Part shown: positions 9,364-21,747 of the stretch, in pieces
How positions within the stretch are numbered: position 1 is the stretch's first letter
Layout of the letters: each line of letters opens with the position of its first letter
The notes under the pieces: generated by a model
What the model was told of the DNA's origin: nothing
What the model saw: the letters and a program-made list of their open reading frames with translations, nothing else
Databases searched by the model: none
Source: Skeletonema tropicum
Taxonomy: Eukaryota > Bacillariophyta > Thalassiosirophyceae > Thalassiosirales > Thalassiosiraceae
DNA length: 64,000 nucleotides
Reading direction: 5' to 3'
NCBI GenBank assembly: GCA_037178625.1
Contig: CM074149.1
Span: 930,001 to 994,000, forward strand
Translations under genes and position numbers: made by a program

Positions 9364-9506
9364 AATGATGAAGTTGACTCTTCCTCTTCGTCTTCGTATG
9401 GATGAAAACGTGCATCTTATGTCTCTGCCTCATGCATAAGTAATGGTTGTGATTTGATAATTCAGTGAGGTGTGAGGTGATTCCATATTCCATTTTTACC
9501 TACAGT

Positions 9507-9702
9507 GAGGTGCCGCGAACTAAATCCCCCGGGGGGTCTAAAACTTTTTGCTCGTCTGCTCTAGGTGTCTAACGTTCGCTTTACTCTCGTACTAATTCCC
9601 TAGTCGATGCTAGTAGAAACCATAAGGGGGGTCTAAATATTTGGCTAGGCTTTGATTTGGAGGGGGGTCTAAGTGACCAGGGGGGTTTAGTTCGGGCACC
9701 TC
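9507..9702. mobile_element. Short inverted-repeat element (MITE-like), about 196 bp
   Basis: The left end reads GAGGTGCCGCGAACTAAATC and the right end, inverted, GAGGTGCCCGAACTAAACC, an imperfect terminal repeat of about 23 bp. The interior has several GGGGGGTCTAA motifs and no ORF. It sits in the duplicated upstream flank and is absent from the other copy. No clear target duplication is visible. Confidence 0.5.
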
Positions 9703-10307
9703 CCTGTGTTCCCCTATGACGCACACGAGCGAGATTATTCCAACGGCTCTCGGACACCTGTGCCGCTGCGCTGGTTGGTGTCTCGTTCGCAAAGCTGCGT
9801 AGTTCTTAGTCTAAATTATGTAACACACATCACTTGGTTCTCACTTTTGTGGTAGAAGTGACTCTGCACAGGGAACAGGATCGCATAGAAATAGATAAGT
9901 AGGTAGAGAGCACGGTCCGGCCAACTCACGTGTGGATGACATTTTCGGTACTCAAACTGTCCACGTAGGAATCTGTAGGTACACATTGTGTGATTATTTC
10001 ATTCCATTCCAAAACACACCCCTGAGCGGGAAACCCCGAACATTTTCGTGATCTCCATGTTCATGTAGCTGGGGGTTTCCCGATTTGGGCTTCATCTGGG
10101 GACGAATTTAGGTCGTTAATTGCATTATATTAATAGATTGACATTATGAGGATCTTTGTGTGTGAATTTTGGTCTGCTTTGTGGCAAAATGGTTTTTTCT
10201 GTTCCCGCCAAACCTTCCCGCCATTTCTTATTTATTTTTCATGCACTTCTCTACCTGTCATTGCACATCGCAACCGTGTCGTCCTCCCACACTACCGGCC
10301 CTTCGCC
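9703..10307. other. Intergenic; end of the duplicated flank
   Basis: A patch around 9780-9870 matches 6340-6500, marking the far end of the segmental duplication. A small inverted repeat (CGGGAAACCCC at about 10029 and GGGGTTTCCCG at about 10073) is the only other structure. No gene seen. Confidence 0.4.
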
Positions 10308-11892
10308 TAGCCGCAACAATGGCGGCGAGAGCGAACGCGACGCACAGAATGGTTCATCAACACCTATGCTTCAGTCAAGGACTCAAATTGTGACCCCGGC
10401 AGCTTAGCTGCACCGAACCATTATTTTACCGACCGCCATAACACGTTTACATGTCTAAAGTTTGACCTCGATCCCAACAATGATGCTCATCGGAAAGTGA
10501 TTTGTGATGGGTGCAGGAAGGGTGCAGGAAGTATATTGGGGACAAAATTGTGTTGTCGGATGAATTTAAAAACAAACCGAATCATGAGCGTGTCGGCAGG
10601 AGACAATGTGAGCAGCCTTGGCACATTCGCAATGAAGAACATCGTGAAGGAAGAAAAAAAATATTCATCAGGATTTCCTTGCATTATTTAACGTAGACGA
10701 GCCCGAAGAAGTGTGTGCCGATGCAGACATCAACAACAAAAGTGATTCGACTCAACCACCACCAAAGCGCAGACGAGGACGAACAAAACAAGATGATGCA
10801 GTGATGGAAGATTCCCCCGCAAAGACAGAGGACGAACTATCGATTCAACTCCCTCAGCCCCCTCCACCAATATTTGACGAAGGAGGTCATTTCACAAAAG
10901 ACGCAATGGAAGTGATAAGAACACAATTATTATCGTCATATAAAAGCAATGATAATCCTCCTAATGATGGTGACATGAGAGTGGCCGCAATGCTGATGAG
11001 TTGGATATTTAAACACTGCAACAGCGACAGTAAAGTATCACTAACGTCACTTCCTTCCTTTCCAACCTTCCGTCGAATCACAGTTGCAAAGGTCCCGATG
11101 ACTTACGAAACTGAGACGTCAGCTCGGCTGACACGAGAACGTACGAAGAAAGCAAGTGACTGGATTGATGCGCTGATGGAAGGCAACTTTGATACAACGG
11201 ATGTACTCGTTCATTTGTTGAATAAGGAAAGAAAGAAGTCTTTGCCAATGAAATACATCATCAAAGAATGGAACGCAAACCATCGATTTGACGTAGACAC
11301 GACGCTGTCAGCTCTAAAATATGCAAACATAAATCCGACTCAAATGGAAAGGCTAATGCAAGTCATTGATGTTGAAACCCGTCAAGATGGATGTTTGAGA
11401 GGACTTCGACTTTTTGCACCACTGAAACAAATTTACAAGAGAAAGAAAGACATCGTAGCAACTAAATTCGTGTCAAGACAGCACAAGAAAGTCTACCTAT
11501 CAGCGTGGGTGACGAAGGACAAAAAGAAGCAAGCAGAACGATTATTGCAATGCTCGGTTGGATCAGTCCAGTTGGAGGAAATAGTATTTACGAACTTAGT
11601 AGAGAACAGAAGCGCTAAAAGATTCGTTCCGGCGTCGAAGAGGTACAGAGAACCTGTGCAATGGAACGGAGAAACAGCTTTGTACAAAATAAGCACCGAC
11701 AGCGGTGCTGGATCAAACAAGCATGCTATCAATCCAGTCAATGTAAAGAATCCGCAAGGGCAGGAACACCTATTTCCATTTCTTGAGTTCTCCCGTGCTA
11801 AAGATACGTACAAGAATCTCAAGACAGTATATGAATCTCATCCGAAGATAAAGAGGGGCATTGAAGATATTTGCAACAGGAGGCTTGTTTAG
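10308..11892 (+). pseudogene. Frameshifted zinc-finger protein gene
   Basis: One open frame of 393 codons (10711-11892) is preceded by two more frames that continue the same protein. The first ends in a Cys pair (KVICDGCRK); an 11-bp tandem repeat (GGGTGCAGGAA twice, about 10508-10529) shifts the frame there. The second continues (YIGDKIVLSDEF, then NHERVGRRQC), completing a C2HC zinc finger, until an A-run near 10652 shifts it again. The main ORF has a basic nuclear-type N-terminus (PPKRRRGRTK), a helical middle and a conserved-looking C-terminus (STDSGAGSNKHAI, then FPFLEFSRAKDTYKNL). I do not recognise the family. A DNA-binding or transposon-derived protein is possible. Confidence 0.45.
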
Positions 11893-11928
11893 CTAGAAGT
11901 CAAGATTGGGGACAAAATAGGTTCGTGT

Positions 11929-12236
11929 ATGGTTATCAACACTAACAAAACTCACAACTACAAATGTCCATCACGGCTGCCAGAACTATCTGAGAGTTTC
12001 TACGAATCAACAAGCCAGCAGCTTCCTAAATCTCAACCACTTGAAAAGTATTCCATACGGATTGATTTTGCGATGGTAAAGAAGACAAAAATCGTCCGGA
12101 ACAAACAAAAGAGGATACGATGATCAAAATTTGCAATCATCCTGGTTGTGGGAAACTGCGGCTTGCCATGGCATGGCATATCCATCAATTCGAATGCCAC
12201 AAAGTTGTCGCCGATACCAACAGTGGTGAGGAATGA
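11929..12236 (+). pseudogene. Second zinc-finger fragment downstream
   Basis: A 64-codon frame, then a 38-codon frame from the ATG at 12120 holding a Cys/His motif (CNHPGCGKL, then WHIHQFECHK). Spacing resembles the C2HC finger upstream, so this is probably a broken part of the same or a related gene. The order of domains cannot be settled here. Confidence 0.3.
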
Positions 12237-12761
12237 ATGTTGATGGTTGATGCAAGTCGGCAGGCTTAGTAGATGTATAAATGTAATTGTGATCTATGAG
12301 ATAGTAGATGGTTGAATTAGGAGTTATATTCATTATGTAGGGCAGCGTGGAAGAGAGACTCGTCATGGTTGTTAGCTCTCTCTAGATTAAAAAATTGTGG
12401 TTGGTCGGTCGTCTCTGTCACATTTTGTCAAAATCCGCTGTGATAACATAAAACTTTTTTGATTTATTGTAGTAGTTCAGGAGTAGGTCCACATCTTGAA
12501 TGACAACGTATCTTCTTCATAATTACAAGCCACCATGGTGAAAATCTGAAAGGGATAAAACCATTTCCTTTCAGATTTTTGCCCTTCAGGTTTGCATTCG
12601 CTACGTTTTAGCATTAGCAAGCAAGTTAGAGCCGCTTCGTACGACTCCGTTCTCATTCCAAGGCCAACATAGTGCAAAACAGACGAACAAATTGATAGGA
12701 GTATTTAGTTAGAGCCGTTTCGTGTGTTCTTATTTCACACACATTTCTGGGTAGCAAACAA
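12237..12761. other. Intergenic
   Basis: AT-rich sequence without a convincing gene. A phrase GTTAGAGCCG occurs twice about 80 bp apart (around 12625 and 12710). Nothing else stands out. Confidence 0.4.
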
Positions 12762-13950
12762 GTGATCTAAATAATGAGAGGAGCTAAGTCGTTCGGTCGG
12801 TCGGTCGGTCGGTAGTCGGTCGGTCGTTCCGTCCGGGCCCTTTGGCGTGTCCTTTGGCCTTCACGGGCATCGATCTTTGATCTTGATTTGACCCCTTGCC
12901 CCCCCCGTTTCTGTCTTCAATCGTTTCCACACGTTCACATTAAACCTCTTCATAGATAAATCACTCTCACATAAATCAATATTCTCCCAACCGTGTCTCA
13001 GTAATCACTACACAGCATTCGTAGAAGGCAATGTACAACCTTTATTACATACATAATTATTAAAGTGTTACATAACGTACTATTTGAATACTACTGCTAT
13101 GTAGTCGTTCGGTCGGTCGGTCGGTCGGTCGGTCGTTCCGTCCGGGCCCTTTGGCGTGTCCTTTGGCCTTCACGGGCATTTTCGATTCGATCGAACTCTT
13201 TCTTTGATCTTGATTTGACCCCTTGCCCCCCCCGTTTCTGTCTTCAATCGTTTCCACACGTTCACATTAAACCTCTTCATAGATAAATCACTCTCACATA
13301 AATCAATATTCTCCCAACCGTGTCTCAGTAATCACTACACAGCATTCGTAGAAGGCAATGTACAACCTTTATTACATAATTATTAAAGTGTTACATAACG
13401 TACTATTTGAATACTGCTATGTATATAAGTAGACACAATCAATATCGTAGTAGATAGCCGGTGCCTCCTCTCTTATTTAGAAAACCCGCGCAGCGGCTAG
13501 ACGAGCGTCAGCGAGGCTAGTGATCTAAATAATGAGAGGAGCTAAGTCGTTCGGTCGGTCGGTCGGTCGTTCCGTCCGGGCCCTTTGGCGTGTCCTTTGG
13601 CCTTCACGGGCATTTTCGATCGACTCTTTCTTTGATTGGCTTGATTTGACCCCTTGCCCCCCCGTTTCTGTCTTCAATCGTTTCCACACGTTCACATTAA
13701 ACCTCTTCATAGATAATCACTCTCACATAAATCAATATTCTCCCAACCGTGTCTCAGTAATCACTACACAGCATTCGTAGAAGGCAATGTACAACCTTTA
13801 TTACATAATTATTAAAGTGTTACATAACGTACTATTTGAATACTGCTATGTATATAAGTAGACACAATCAATATCGTAGTAGATAGCCGGTGCCTCCTCT
13901 CTTATTTAGAAAACCCGCGCAGCGGCTAGACGAGCGTCAGCGAGGCTAGT
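12762..13950 (+). repeat. Satellite-like tandem repeat, units up to about 430 bp
   Basis: Three direct units: 12762-13104, 13105-13519 and 13520-13950. Each begins near a run of the tetranucleotide GGTC (TCGTTCGGTCGGTCGG), then shares GGGCCCTTTGGCGTGTCC, CCGTTTCTGTCTTCAATCG and further sequence. The last two also share a tail ending in AAAACCCGCGCAGCGGCTAG. The first unit lacks that tail. Copies differ in GGTC repeat number and small indels. No coding capacity is evident. Confidence 0.85.
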
Positions 13951-14534
13951 AAGAATAGATAGGACTGGTTTGACAGGAGGCTTGACGGGAGATTTTGGGT
14001 GATTTTGTGTCGATATTCGATATTCGTTCGATTTTGCCAGCATTTTTTCTGCATCTTATTTCACACCATTTCCGGGTGGGCTAGCGGACAGCTGGTCCGG
14101 GAGATTTGTAGGACTTTTTCATCCCCTCCATCCATTTCGCACTGCGCTGAGAGATTTGAGATTTGCCCCAGTCAGAACCCTCCATTGGGATTGAGGTTGA
14201 GATGTTTGGCTCTGTCACAGCCACGTCTGTTGATGTTGAGGCATCGGCCCCCTTCCCCTTTGTACTATAATACTATAAATACTGAAGGATATTTTGTTGT
14301 GGTTGTGGTCTGTGTCTGTGGCAGAAACTCACCTTCAGAGGATCCCTACTAGAAAGCAAGGATCAGCAGCAATAAGTATGTCGCATCGCTAAGACCATTA
14401 TGGAAGAGTAACAACGATACTTCGATTCATTCCTACTTATGTATTCCTATTATTCTAGCTCTTGGAGACTAGAGATAGAGAGAGTCTCTGTCTCCGTCTC
14501 TCTAGCTCTAATATTAAATGCAAATGCATACATA
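13951..14534. other. Intergenic, 3' flank of VTC
   Basis: Pyrimidine- and purine-rich stretches and an AGAGATAGAGAGAG microsatellite near 14470. No gene recognised. Confidence 0.4.
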
Positions 14535-17153
14535 CTACAACTCATACCCCGACAGCCTATTGTACTTTCGAATCTCCTTGCATTTCATCACGAAGTTGAT
14601 GAATAACACACAACACAAAGTTGTGCCCAGAATCAAAGGTCCACGCGAATCATCCCATCTTCCTGGAATACGTGTCTTGATCTTCTCCGATCTCCAAAGA
14701 AACAAGTGCAATGCATATAGACAGAACCCAAGTGAAATCGGAAGCAACGCCATCGCATACCAATGCGCAGTCATGGAATTTGCATCTGAAGCAAAGGCAA
14801 GAATTCCCGCGGCAATAGTGTAGAGTGTTACACCGGAGTGCAGCCAATGTAGGAATGTCCTCTCATTGGCGAAGAAGATCTTGGGCTCAATCTTTTGCAC
14901 AGATGTTGGAGTGAGGATGTCATCATTGTAGCCGCTGCAAAAAGGGAACATCCATCCTGCGCAAGTATCCTCGCAACAGCCTCGCAATGTAGAATTCATC
15001 AATTCGTCGTCGGTCACATCTGCATCAGCATAGTATTGTTTCGCCGTTACTGCCGCACCACCCTTTGCTGCAGCGCTCTCCTCAACACCCTCCACCAAGG
15101 AGGCTGTATTTGCAGTTCGTCCCTTGGCATCCAGACGGGGCTCCTTCACATTCCCAAAAGGCAATAGATGATCATAAACTTCATTCGCCCCCGGTCCCAC
15201 GCCCGTCTCATGATCCTGCTTCACCAAAATCCTCCCCCCACCCGACCGAAGAATAGAATCACGAATACTCGCATCATCCACCCAATACGGCACAGAACGC
15301 ACATACTCCGGCAACAATGCAGCACACCCATGAATAAATTTCGAAAACTTGTGTACCTCATACAGCATCCCACTATTCTGCAAATCAGTCACCCACTGGG
15401 GAGGTTCAGCATTCGCCCCACCCAACTCCAACTTGACCTCCAACACGGCGTGGGGGAATCGTGTAATTTCATTATCGGCCAATGGCTTCTCCGGATCACG
15501 GAACCACTTGGCTCCACCCATGGTATCATACCCCCTCTCGGAAATCATACACAAATTGGTATCCAGACTAATTCTCACCGTCGCATCAAATGGGATTTGA
15601 AACGCCGTACGCATATACTGTGTCCTCATCGTCGGGACAAGTTGCTTCACTTGCACAACCTGAATCATCTCACGCACCAATGTTTCCCAATCATCCACCT
15701 CCTCTGCCGTGACACCCTTTTTGGATTGCATCTCGGCGCGCTTTTCGTCAATGGGGTATTTGTCATTGAGGACTTGCTTTACTTCGGATTCATCAACGGT
15801 GAATCGTTCTTTGACGCTTGCCTCGCCTGTCCATGTGTCACGGTGGGTCTTTCGTTCGCAGAATACTAGTTTGGGATTGCCGGCTCCGTACCAACGGAGT
15901 CTGTAGGCGATTGCTCCTGGAGTTTTGTCAAGTCTACCGTGGTATAGTTCTAATAAACGTATTGTAGAAGTGTTGATAAAGATGCATGTGATGACGACAG
16001 AAAGAAATGAAGGGTATAATATAAGATGAGGTAAGAGCAGGTTAGCATAGCAAATACACAATCAATCTACTCATCAACATCACACCACCCCCAAACAAAA
16101 CCGCAACATCCAACCAACAACAACACACAATCCAAAATTAAACTAACTCACCCAACTGATCATTATCAAAATAAACACTATTCGTCAACTGACTATCACT
16201 CTCCCCCGTAGCCGTCTTTTGCAAAAACACTGGCAAATGTTTCAAAATTGCATACTTGACCTTACTCACATCCTCCGTCCTAACCCAATACTTCGTCGTA
16301 CTTCGTAAAAAGCTTTGCGCACCCCCCTCCTTCTCCACGGCAACACTATCATCTCGTAATGCCGCATAAATCCCACTGAGTCGTACTACCACATCACTGT
16401 AGTCTCCACGTACCCATGCCTGATTGTGCATCCGATTAATGTAGAATTGCTTGCATTGATGTTGGGGGGAGTTCTTATCGTGCTTTTTGAGGATTTTGTG
16501 AAACCCCATGAAGTTGATGTTGACGTACTTTTCGAGGATGAGGAATGATTTGGCGATTGTGTCGGCGGTGTTGCGGGATGTTTCGATTTGTGTTTCGTTG
16601 AGTTGTTTGACACCATTCGATCCATTTGAGACACTGCCGGTAGTAGTAGTAGTACCAGAGGAGGTAGTCCAGCCCTGAATATTAAATTCCACTTGATCAA
16701 TCTGCTTCCGTAATTCCGTCACTTGCTGTAACGTAAACGATTCCACCTTGGCAAGCTCCTTGTCGATAGTGGAGTAAAAGTCCTCTTCGGTGACGGGGGA
16801 ATCATCGGCGGTAAGTTGACGACCGGCTGCGTTGGTGGGTGGGGGGGCGGTTAGTGATACCTCGCGTGTGGTGGAGTCGACTCTGTGAGAAAATTTGAAT
16901 GATATAAGATGTGATGTTGGAATATGATTTTGTGCAGCGCTCAAAATAATAGATGGCAGCCATCACAAAGTACAAAGTTATATAACACATAATATCATAA
17001 CATAACATGTACATGAATCAAATCATCTCACCTAGCCAACTTCTTCTTCTTAAGATCATGAATAATCTCCTTCAACTTATCATAATCCATGTAGGCTTCC
17101 GGTGGATATTCTGGTGCACGATTTTGGGAGAGGCGGAGACCGAATTTTACCAT
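14535..17153 (-). CDS. VTC4: SPX-VTC polyphosphate polymerase (VTC4-like), three exons
   Basis: Exons 17153-17032, 16882-16152 and 15949-14535 join in phase with GT-AG introns to give 755 residues. The N-terminus (MVKFGLRLSQN, then YMDYDKLKEII) and a later LEKYVNINFMGFHKILKKHD form an SPX domain, which senses inositol pyrophosphates. Next is the VTC catalytic domain, a tunnel fold that makes polyphosphate from ATP: LYHGRLDKT, RLRWYG, RTQYMRTAFQIPFD, VRISLDTNL and FPHAVLEVKLE supply the expected Lys/Arg and Glu positions. A C-terminal DUF202-type segment (ANERTFLHWLHSGV) has three transmembrane helices. It should act in the vacuolar or acidocalcisome membrane, storing phosphate. VTC2/3-type paralogues cannot be excluded. 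Confidence 0.88.
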
Positions 17154-18113
17154 GCTTGTTTGTGAAGTTGTTCTTACTACGTGATATATTTCCTTATTGA
17201 GCTATTTGTGTTATGATGTGTGGATCCTCCAGGGGGGTGGTACGGATAACTGAATGAAGTTATTACGGTGATTCAGAGGCGAGAGGGATTCGGCAGGCAG
17301 CAGCAGATAGATAAGTAAGGAGGTGGTGTCACGTTGAGGCTGAAAGCTGCACAGCCGACAACAACATCATGCATGATGTTGATGTTGTGATCGCGAATCG
17401 CGATCCGGGAATCTTTCCAATTTTAGATTCGCAAAGATTCTTCTCAAATGAGACAGGCATCTTCTCTTTGATGTGACACATTACATGTCACGATGGTTCA
17501 CGGGGACCGTTACAATAGCGTCTCTTGGACTTTTTCAAGAGTTGACACAGAAACCATTGACTTACCTATGTACTTGCTGAATGATGTTTCTTTATGTGTC
17601 ATAGAACTACAATGTGACAAAAAAGAAAGGTGAACCGTCGTGTGGGTTGGCGGATAGCTTCAGGTTTAGCGGTGTGACTACCATACCTATCGAGGTTGAT
17701 GAATGCACTGAGTTGCAACGTAGGCTGCGAGCTGCGAGCCATCTCAAATCTCAAAGCAAATATTTCGAACGCTCTTCTCCACCTGCATCAAAAGGCCAAG
17801 CAGTTGAAATATACAAAATGATCAAACGCTTAGTGCATGACATAACAGAACAGGAACAGAAAATGTGAAATTGTTCAGTCACTCAAAGCAGGCGAGAGCG
17901 AGAGTTGTAGGGATTGATTCAACATTATATTAGACTCCATACCATTACTGATAAATAGCCCTAGAGAGGCAGCATCACATTCAATCATATCGTATCTATA
18001 GTCGTCACTATGCGCATGAGCTTCATCTCATTCGTTGTCAATTTGCGCATGAGCCGCTTCTAGTGGCCCATTACCATTATACTCGGCGGCGATACTATAC
18101 CTATATAAACACA
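17154..18113. other. Intergenic between VTC and the Patched-like gene
   Basis: The VTC promoter should lie just right of 17153. A near-perfect palindrome (GATCGCGA-A-TCGCGATC, around 17391) is a candidate protein-binding site. A weak 84-codon frame at 17614-17868 on the plus strand starts only at GTG and has no known domain, so I do not call it a gene. Confidence 0.4.
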
Positions 18114-19669
18114 TCAGCACTGCGCAGTGGGATGGCGTCGAGTCTTGCTTGGGCTTGGGCCAAAACAGTCACAAAGCGCGAAGAAAACTACAAACGATCC
18201 AATCATCGATTGCAGTATTGTTATGATGAGAATCGTTCCAAACTTCCTGCTGAATTGATTTTCCGCAAGCAGCATAATGGTAGCAGTTGATAGCGTTGTA
18301 AATGCAGAACCTACAATGGAAGGGCCAATATGAAGAACAGCATAACGGGTGCGCTCTTCCTTCGTGACGACACTGTCTGGTGCCATCGAATATGAGTGAC
18401 TTGCGTGAAGAACATAGTCGACCCCAACTCCAATGGAAATTGAGAGTAGAATTGATTCGAAGCTGAAGACAGGCACAAGAACAAATAAAGGCAAGGGTTA
18501 GAAATCTTGATAAACAGATGTTGCGACAAGTGTACATTCAACGTGCATTAGGACTTACAGTCCCAATTTCCAGCCAAGAGGCCCAACTAGGCATGCAATG
18601 GTTGCAGCAAAGACATATGATATCGAAAGGATCGAAATCACGGTTACAGTTAATGACCGAGAAGTGAGAAGAATCATTGCAGTGGCACAGACAGTGGCAA
18701 TGCCAATCGAAGCACGCGCTGACGATGTCATAGTGATCAGGGTATCAAGCACGTGAAAGTCAAAGGAGCTGAAGAAGAAAGCACTTGCTTCATTCGGGGC
18801 ATTCTTTTTCTCTCTGCTTGACCACGCCTCTATTGCGTTAAATTCTTGATCTTGATCTTCAATCGATGAATAACGCGACGTCTGTGCTCCTGCAGCGAAT
18901 GCAATTGTCTTTACAAGGCCTTCCTCGTGCGCAATTAACATAGCGTTCGGATATAGGTATGTAAAGGCAACCAAACAAGGATGAAAAACGTCAGATGGCA
19001 TTGGGATCCCTGTTGCTCCTTTGCAATGTTTACTGTAAGTTTCAGTGGGACTTGTGGATTGGGACTGCTCGGCGAGCCAATTATTAAAGGTCTGAAACGA
19101 GCACGTGACTCCTCCTCCGTTTTGTTGAAGAAAAGTGTAATTCTTGGTGTTATATGCCAGTATCTGACATTGCTTAAACAGGTACACCTGTGCTGTTTCG
19201 TTGGATGGGTCGAAAGACTCATCGTAGACTAGTAGAGATGACTCGATTGGATCCATGCGGTGTGATGTATCTGAAGGTATCGGCCCCCAAATGAAGAGCA
19301 CCTCCCGTGATCCGATCAACTTGGAAGCCAACAAATGTTCTGACCACAGCCGATGACGCTCGTATCTATTGTTTGACGGCAATATGCCCGGAGTTACAGC
19401 ATTTGGCGGTTGTATCCTCGATGCAACAAAACTGCAACCGATGAGTGCACCTAACGAAGCAAGTACAGCGGGCCATCTCAGATAGTGAAGCAGGTTATAG
19501 TATGAGGAGAGAAGGGAAGTTCGCCTATCACTGATGTTAGTATCATTTTCCAATTCACCGGAGGAGGAAGATTGGGAAGTGCTGTCCTCGGAATCGGTAT
19601 TGGTAGAAACCCCAGCCGTGACTTCTATCGAAGTATTGCATCCAGAAACAGATATGTCACATGCTGACA

Positions 19670-19717
<48 letters not shown>

Positions 19718-21726
19718 AGAGAGAGAAGAATGGTTGAGCTGAGGGAGAAAGCATTGAGTCCGTTTTACTACCATGCGCACATTCTTTCACTCACCACCCC
19801 TTTCAACTTTCTCCCATTCCTCCCATTCTCTTCGTACTTCATCATTTATATCAGCATCCGGCATTTTCCCTCGCACTGCCATCGAAGACGAAGAGAAGCT
19901 AACCCAACTGCTTCTGCTGCCTTGTGCCAACCATCTATCGTAAATGCAAATTGCAGGGAAGAGGATCAAAATACTCAAAACATAATCCATCATTACCAAT
20001 AATCCGCAAAATATTGCAAAAGAAGCAACAATAGGAACCTTCATTCCTGTTGAGGCAAAAAATGCAGCTGCCGTCGTGATGGAAGTCACAAATGTAGCAA
20101 ATGCAATCTTTGGTAAGGCATGTACTGCCACTTGATCAGTGGTGAAATCCTTAGGCATCTCATGACGAATAGACTTCCAGATGTCTACTGCCACAAAGAT
20201 ATCATCAGCTCCGATAGCAAATACAACAAAGGAAGCATTGCTGTTCAAAAAAGGAAAGCTAAACAAAACAAAAGCATACGTCGACAAGTTGGTTAAAGCT
20301 ATAGAATTGAAAAGACGAATTGAAATATCAATGTATAGGTGTATACTCACAACGTCAATCCGCAGCCGCAGATGAAGTAGTAGCCAAAGTATCCTAGAGG
20401 CAAAGTCAAAACTATTTGCAATACTCCCATGATTGTCAAGAAGGGACTCCTTGTGTGTATCAAGACACACAAAACTGTAACAATCAGGCTGGAGCCAGCT
20501 ATTGCAACGTCTACTGGCATTCTTCCTTCCATGTACAACTCATAAAAGCCTTGCTTGGCTGTAGCGTAAACAGAGTTCATTCCCACATTGAACAAGTTGT
20601 CCTCGAATGAAGAAGAAGAAGAATACTCCCCATTATTAAGAGGAGTTTCGAGTAGTTTCCCTTTCTCAGCATTATACATCGACTTCACAGAGGCAGGGTC
20701 GTTTTTCGTGGCGAAAATTGATGACGTGTACATTACTTTTCCCGTATCTAGGAATTGGTCATCCACTAAACTTGCTGTCATCATTGGAAAATCTTTGCAC
20801 GATGAGTATTCTAGATTTGTTGCCGGAGTCAACTGTAGCTCCTCGAGCATAAAGCTCGTACATTCTAATAAAACCTCTTTGAACTTCTTTTGCACGGTGG
20901 CCGTCCAAACACTCTTAAGTCGTCCGCATGACATAGATGGCAATATATGCTCAGTCCCAAGCGACTCGTAACCATACCGGGCACGCATGTAAACTCGGGC
21001 AAGACCCACGAGAGAGTACGGCTGAATGCATCTTTCCTCTTCTTCAGTAGTGGACCCGATTGACCAAGACCAAGACGTCTTCTCTACTGGGCATTTGTGA
21101 CATAAATCATTCTCTGATAACATGTTTAGCGTATGCTCTTCCGCGATGCACATCTCATATAACGCATTTGCATCAAGAGCTGACTCTGACATTTCACTTG
21201 ACTCGGAAATTTTCCACATAGTTACGAGATTAATTGATTCCGGAGACATCATTTCTTCACTTCCGTACCAGGCACCGCTACAGTACAAATCTTCACCCTC
21301 TTCCTCTTCTGTGAGACTTTGTCCTTATTTTTTGCTGTATGTAGTTCGGATCCATCTACGGATGGCCCCCTCCTGTGCAGCTCTGTTTGCTACAGTTGTT
21401 CCCTTTGTAAACCAACCTTCACCTGGAGCGTCGAGATGCGGATTGCCCTTTATTGCGCCTACTATACTTAATACGATGGAAAGTATCAGAGCTACTGCAA
21501 GATGCATAGACGGACGACTGGCGATAGAGAGGGCGTATCGTTGCGGTAAGTTCAAAATCTGCAGCAAATGAGGATGAGATGACAACTTTGATATCTTCGC
21601 ATTCTTGGGATTTTTATCTACCCTTCTGTTTCTGGAACTGGCATCTGTTGTGTCTGCAGCTGCAGCTGCTTCATCATTTTTGTAGTAGTTGCCATCTCCT
21701 AAACCTGCGCAATTTTGCGACTTCAT
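18114..21726 (-). CDS. Patched/NPC1-like RND transporter with sterol-sensing domain
   Basis: Five exons join in phase: 21726-21360, 21308-20351, 20240-19795, 19663-18559 and 18462-18114, giving 1,074 residues. Intron 1 is only 51 nt; without it the frame meets a stop. After a cytoplasmic Ser/Ala-rich start comes a first membrane segment (HLAVALILSIVLSIVGAI), a large luminal loop, then a five-helix block with the family signature FAIGADDIFVAVDIWKS. A second luminal loop and a second block follow, with SISIGVGVDYVLHASHSY near the end. This pseudo-symmetric 12-helix plan with GxxxD signatures is that of Patched and Dispatched, proton- or cation-driven lipid transporters. The substrate in algae is unknown. 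Confidence 0.85.
19671..19715. repeat. CA/GA microsatellite inside an intron
   Basis: A run of CACACACA followed by GAGAGAGA lies in the third intron of the Patched-like gene, near the acceptor site on the minus strand, where it forms the pyrimidine-rich tract. Length changes could affect splicing; that is inference. Confidence 0.7.
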
Positions 21727-21747
21727 TTTGACAGTGCACAGCGTCAA

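Noticed and set aside
14895..15869. Plus-strand ORFs of 90-233 codons over the VTC gene
   Set aside because: Shadows of the minus-strand VTC exon, which has clear family motifs and splice phase.
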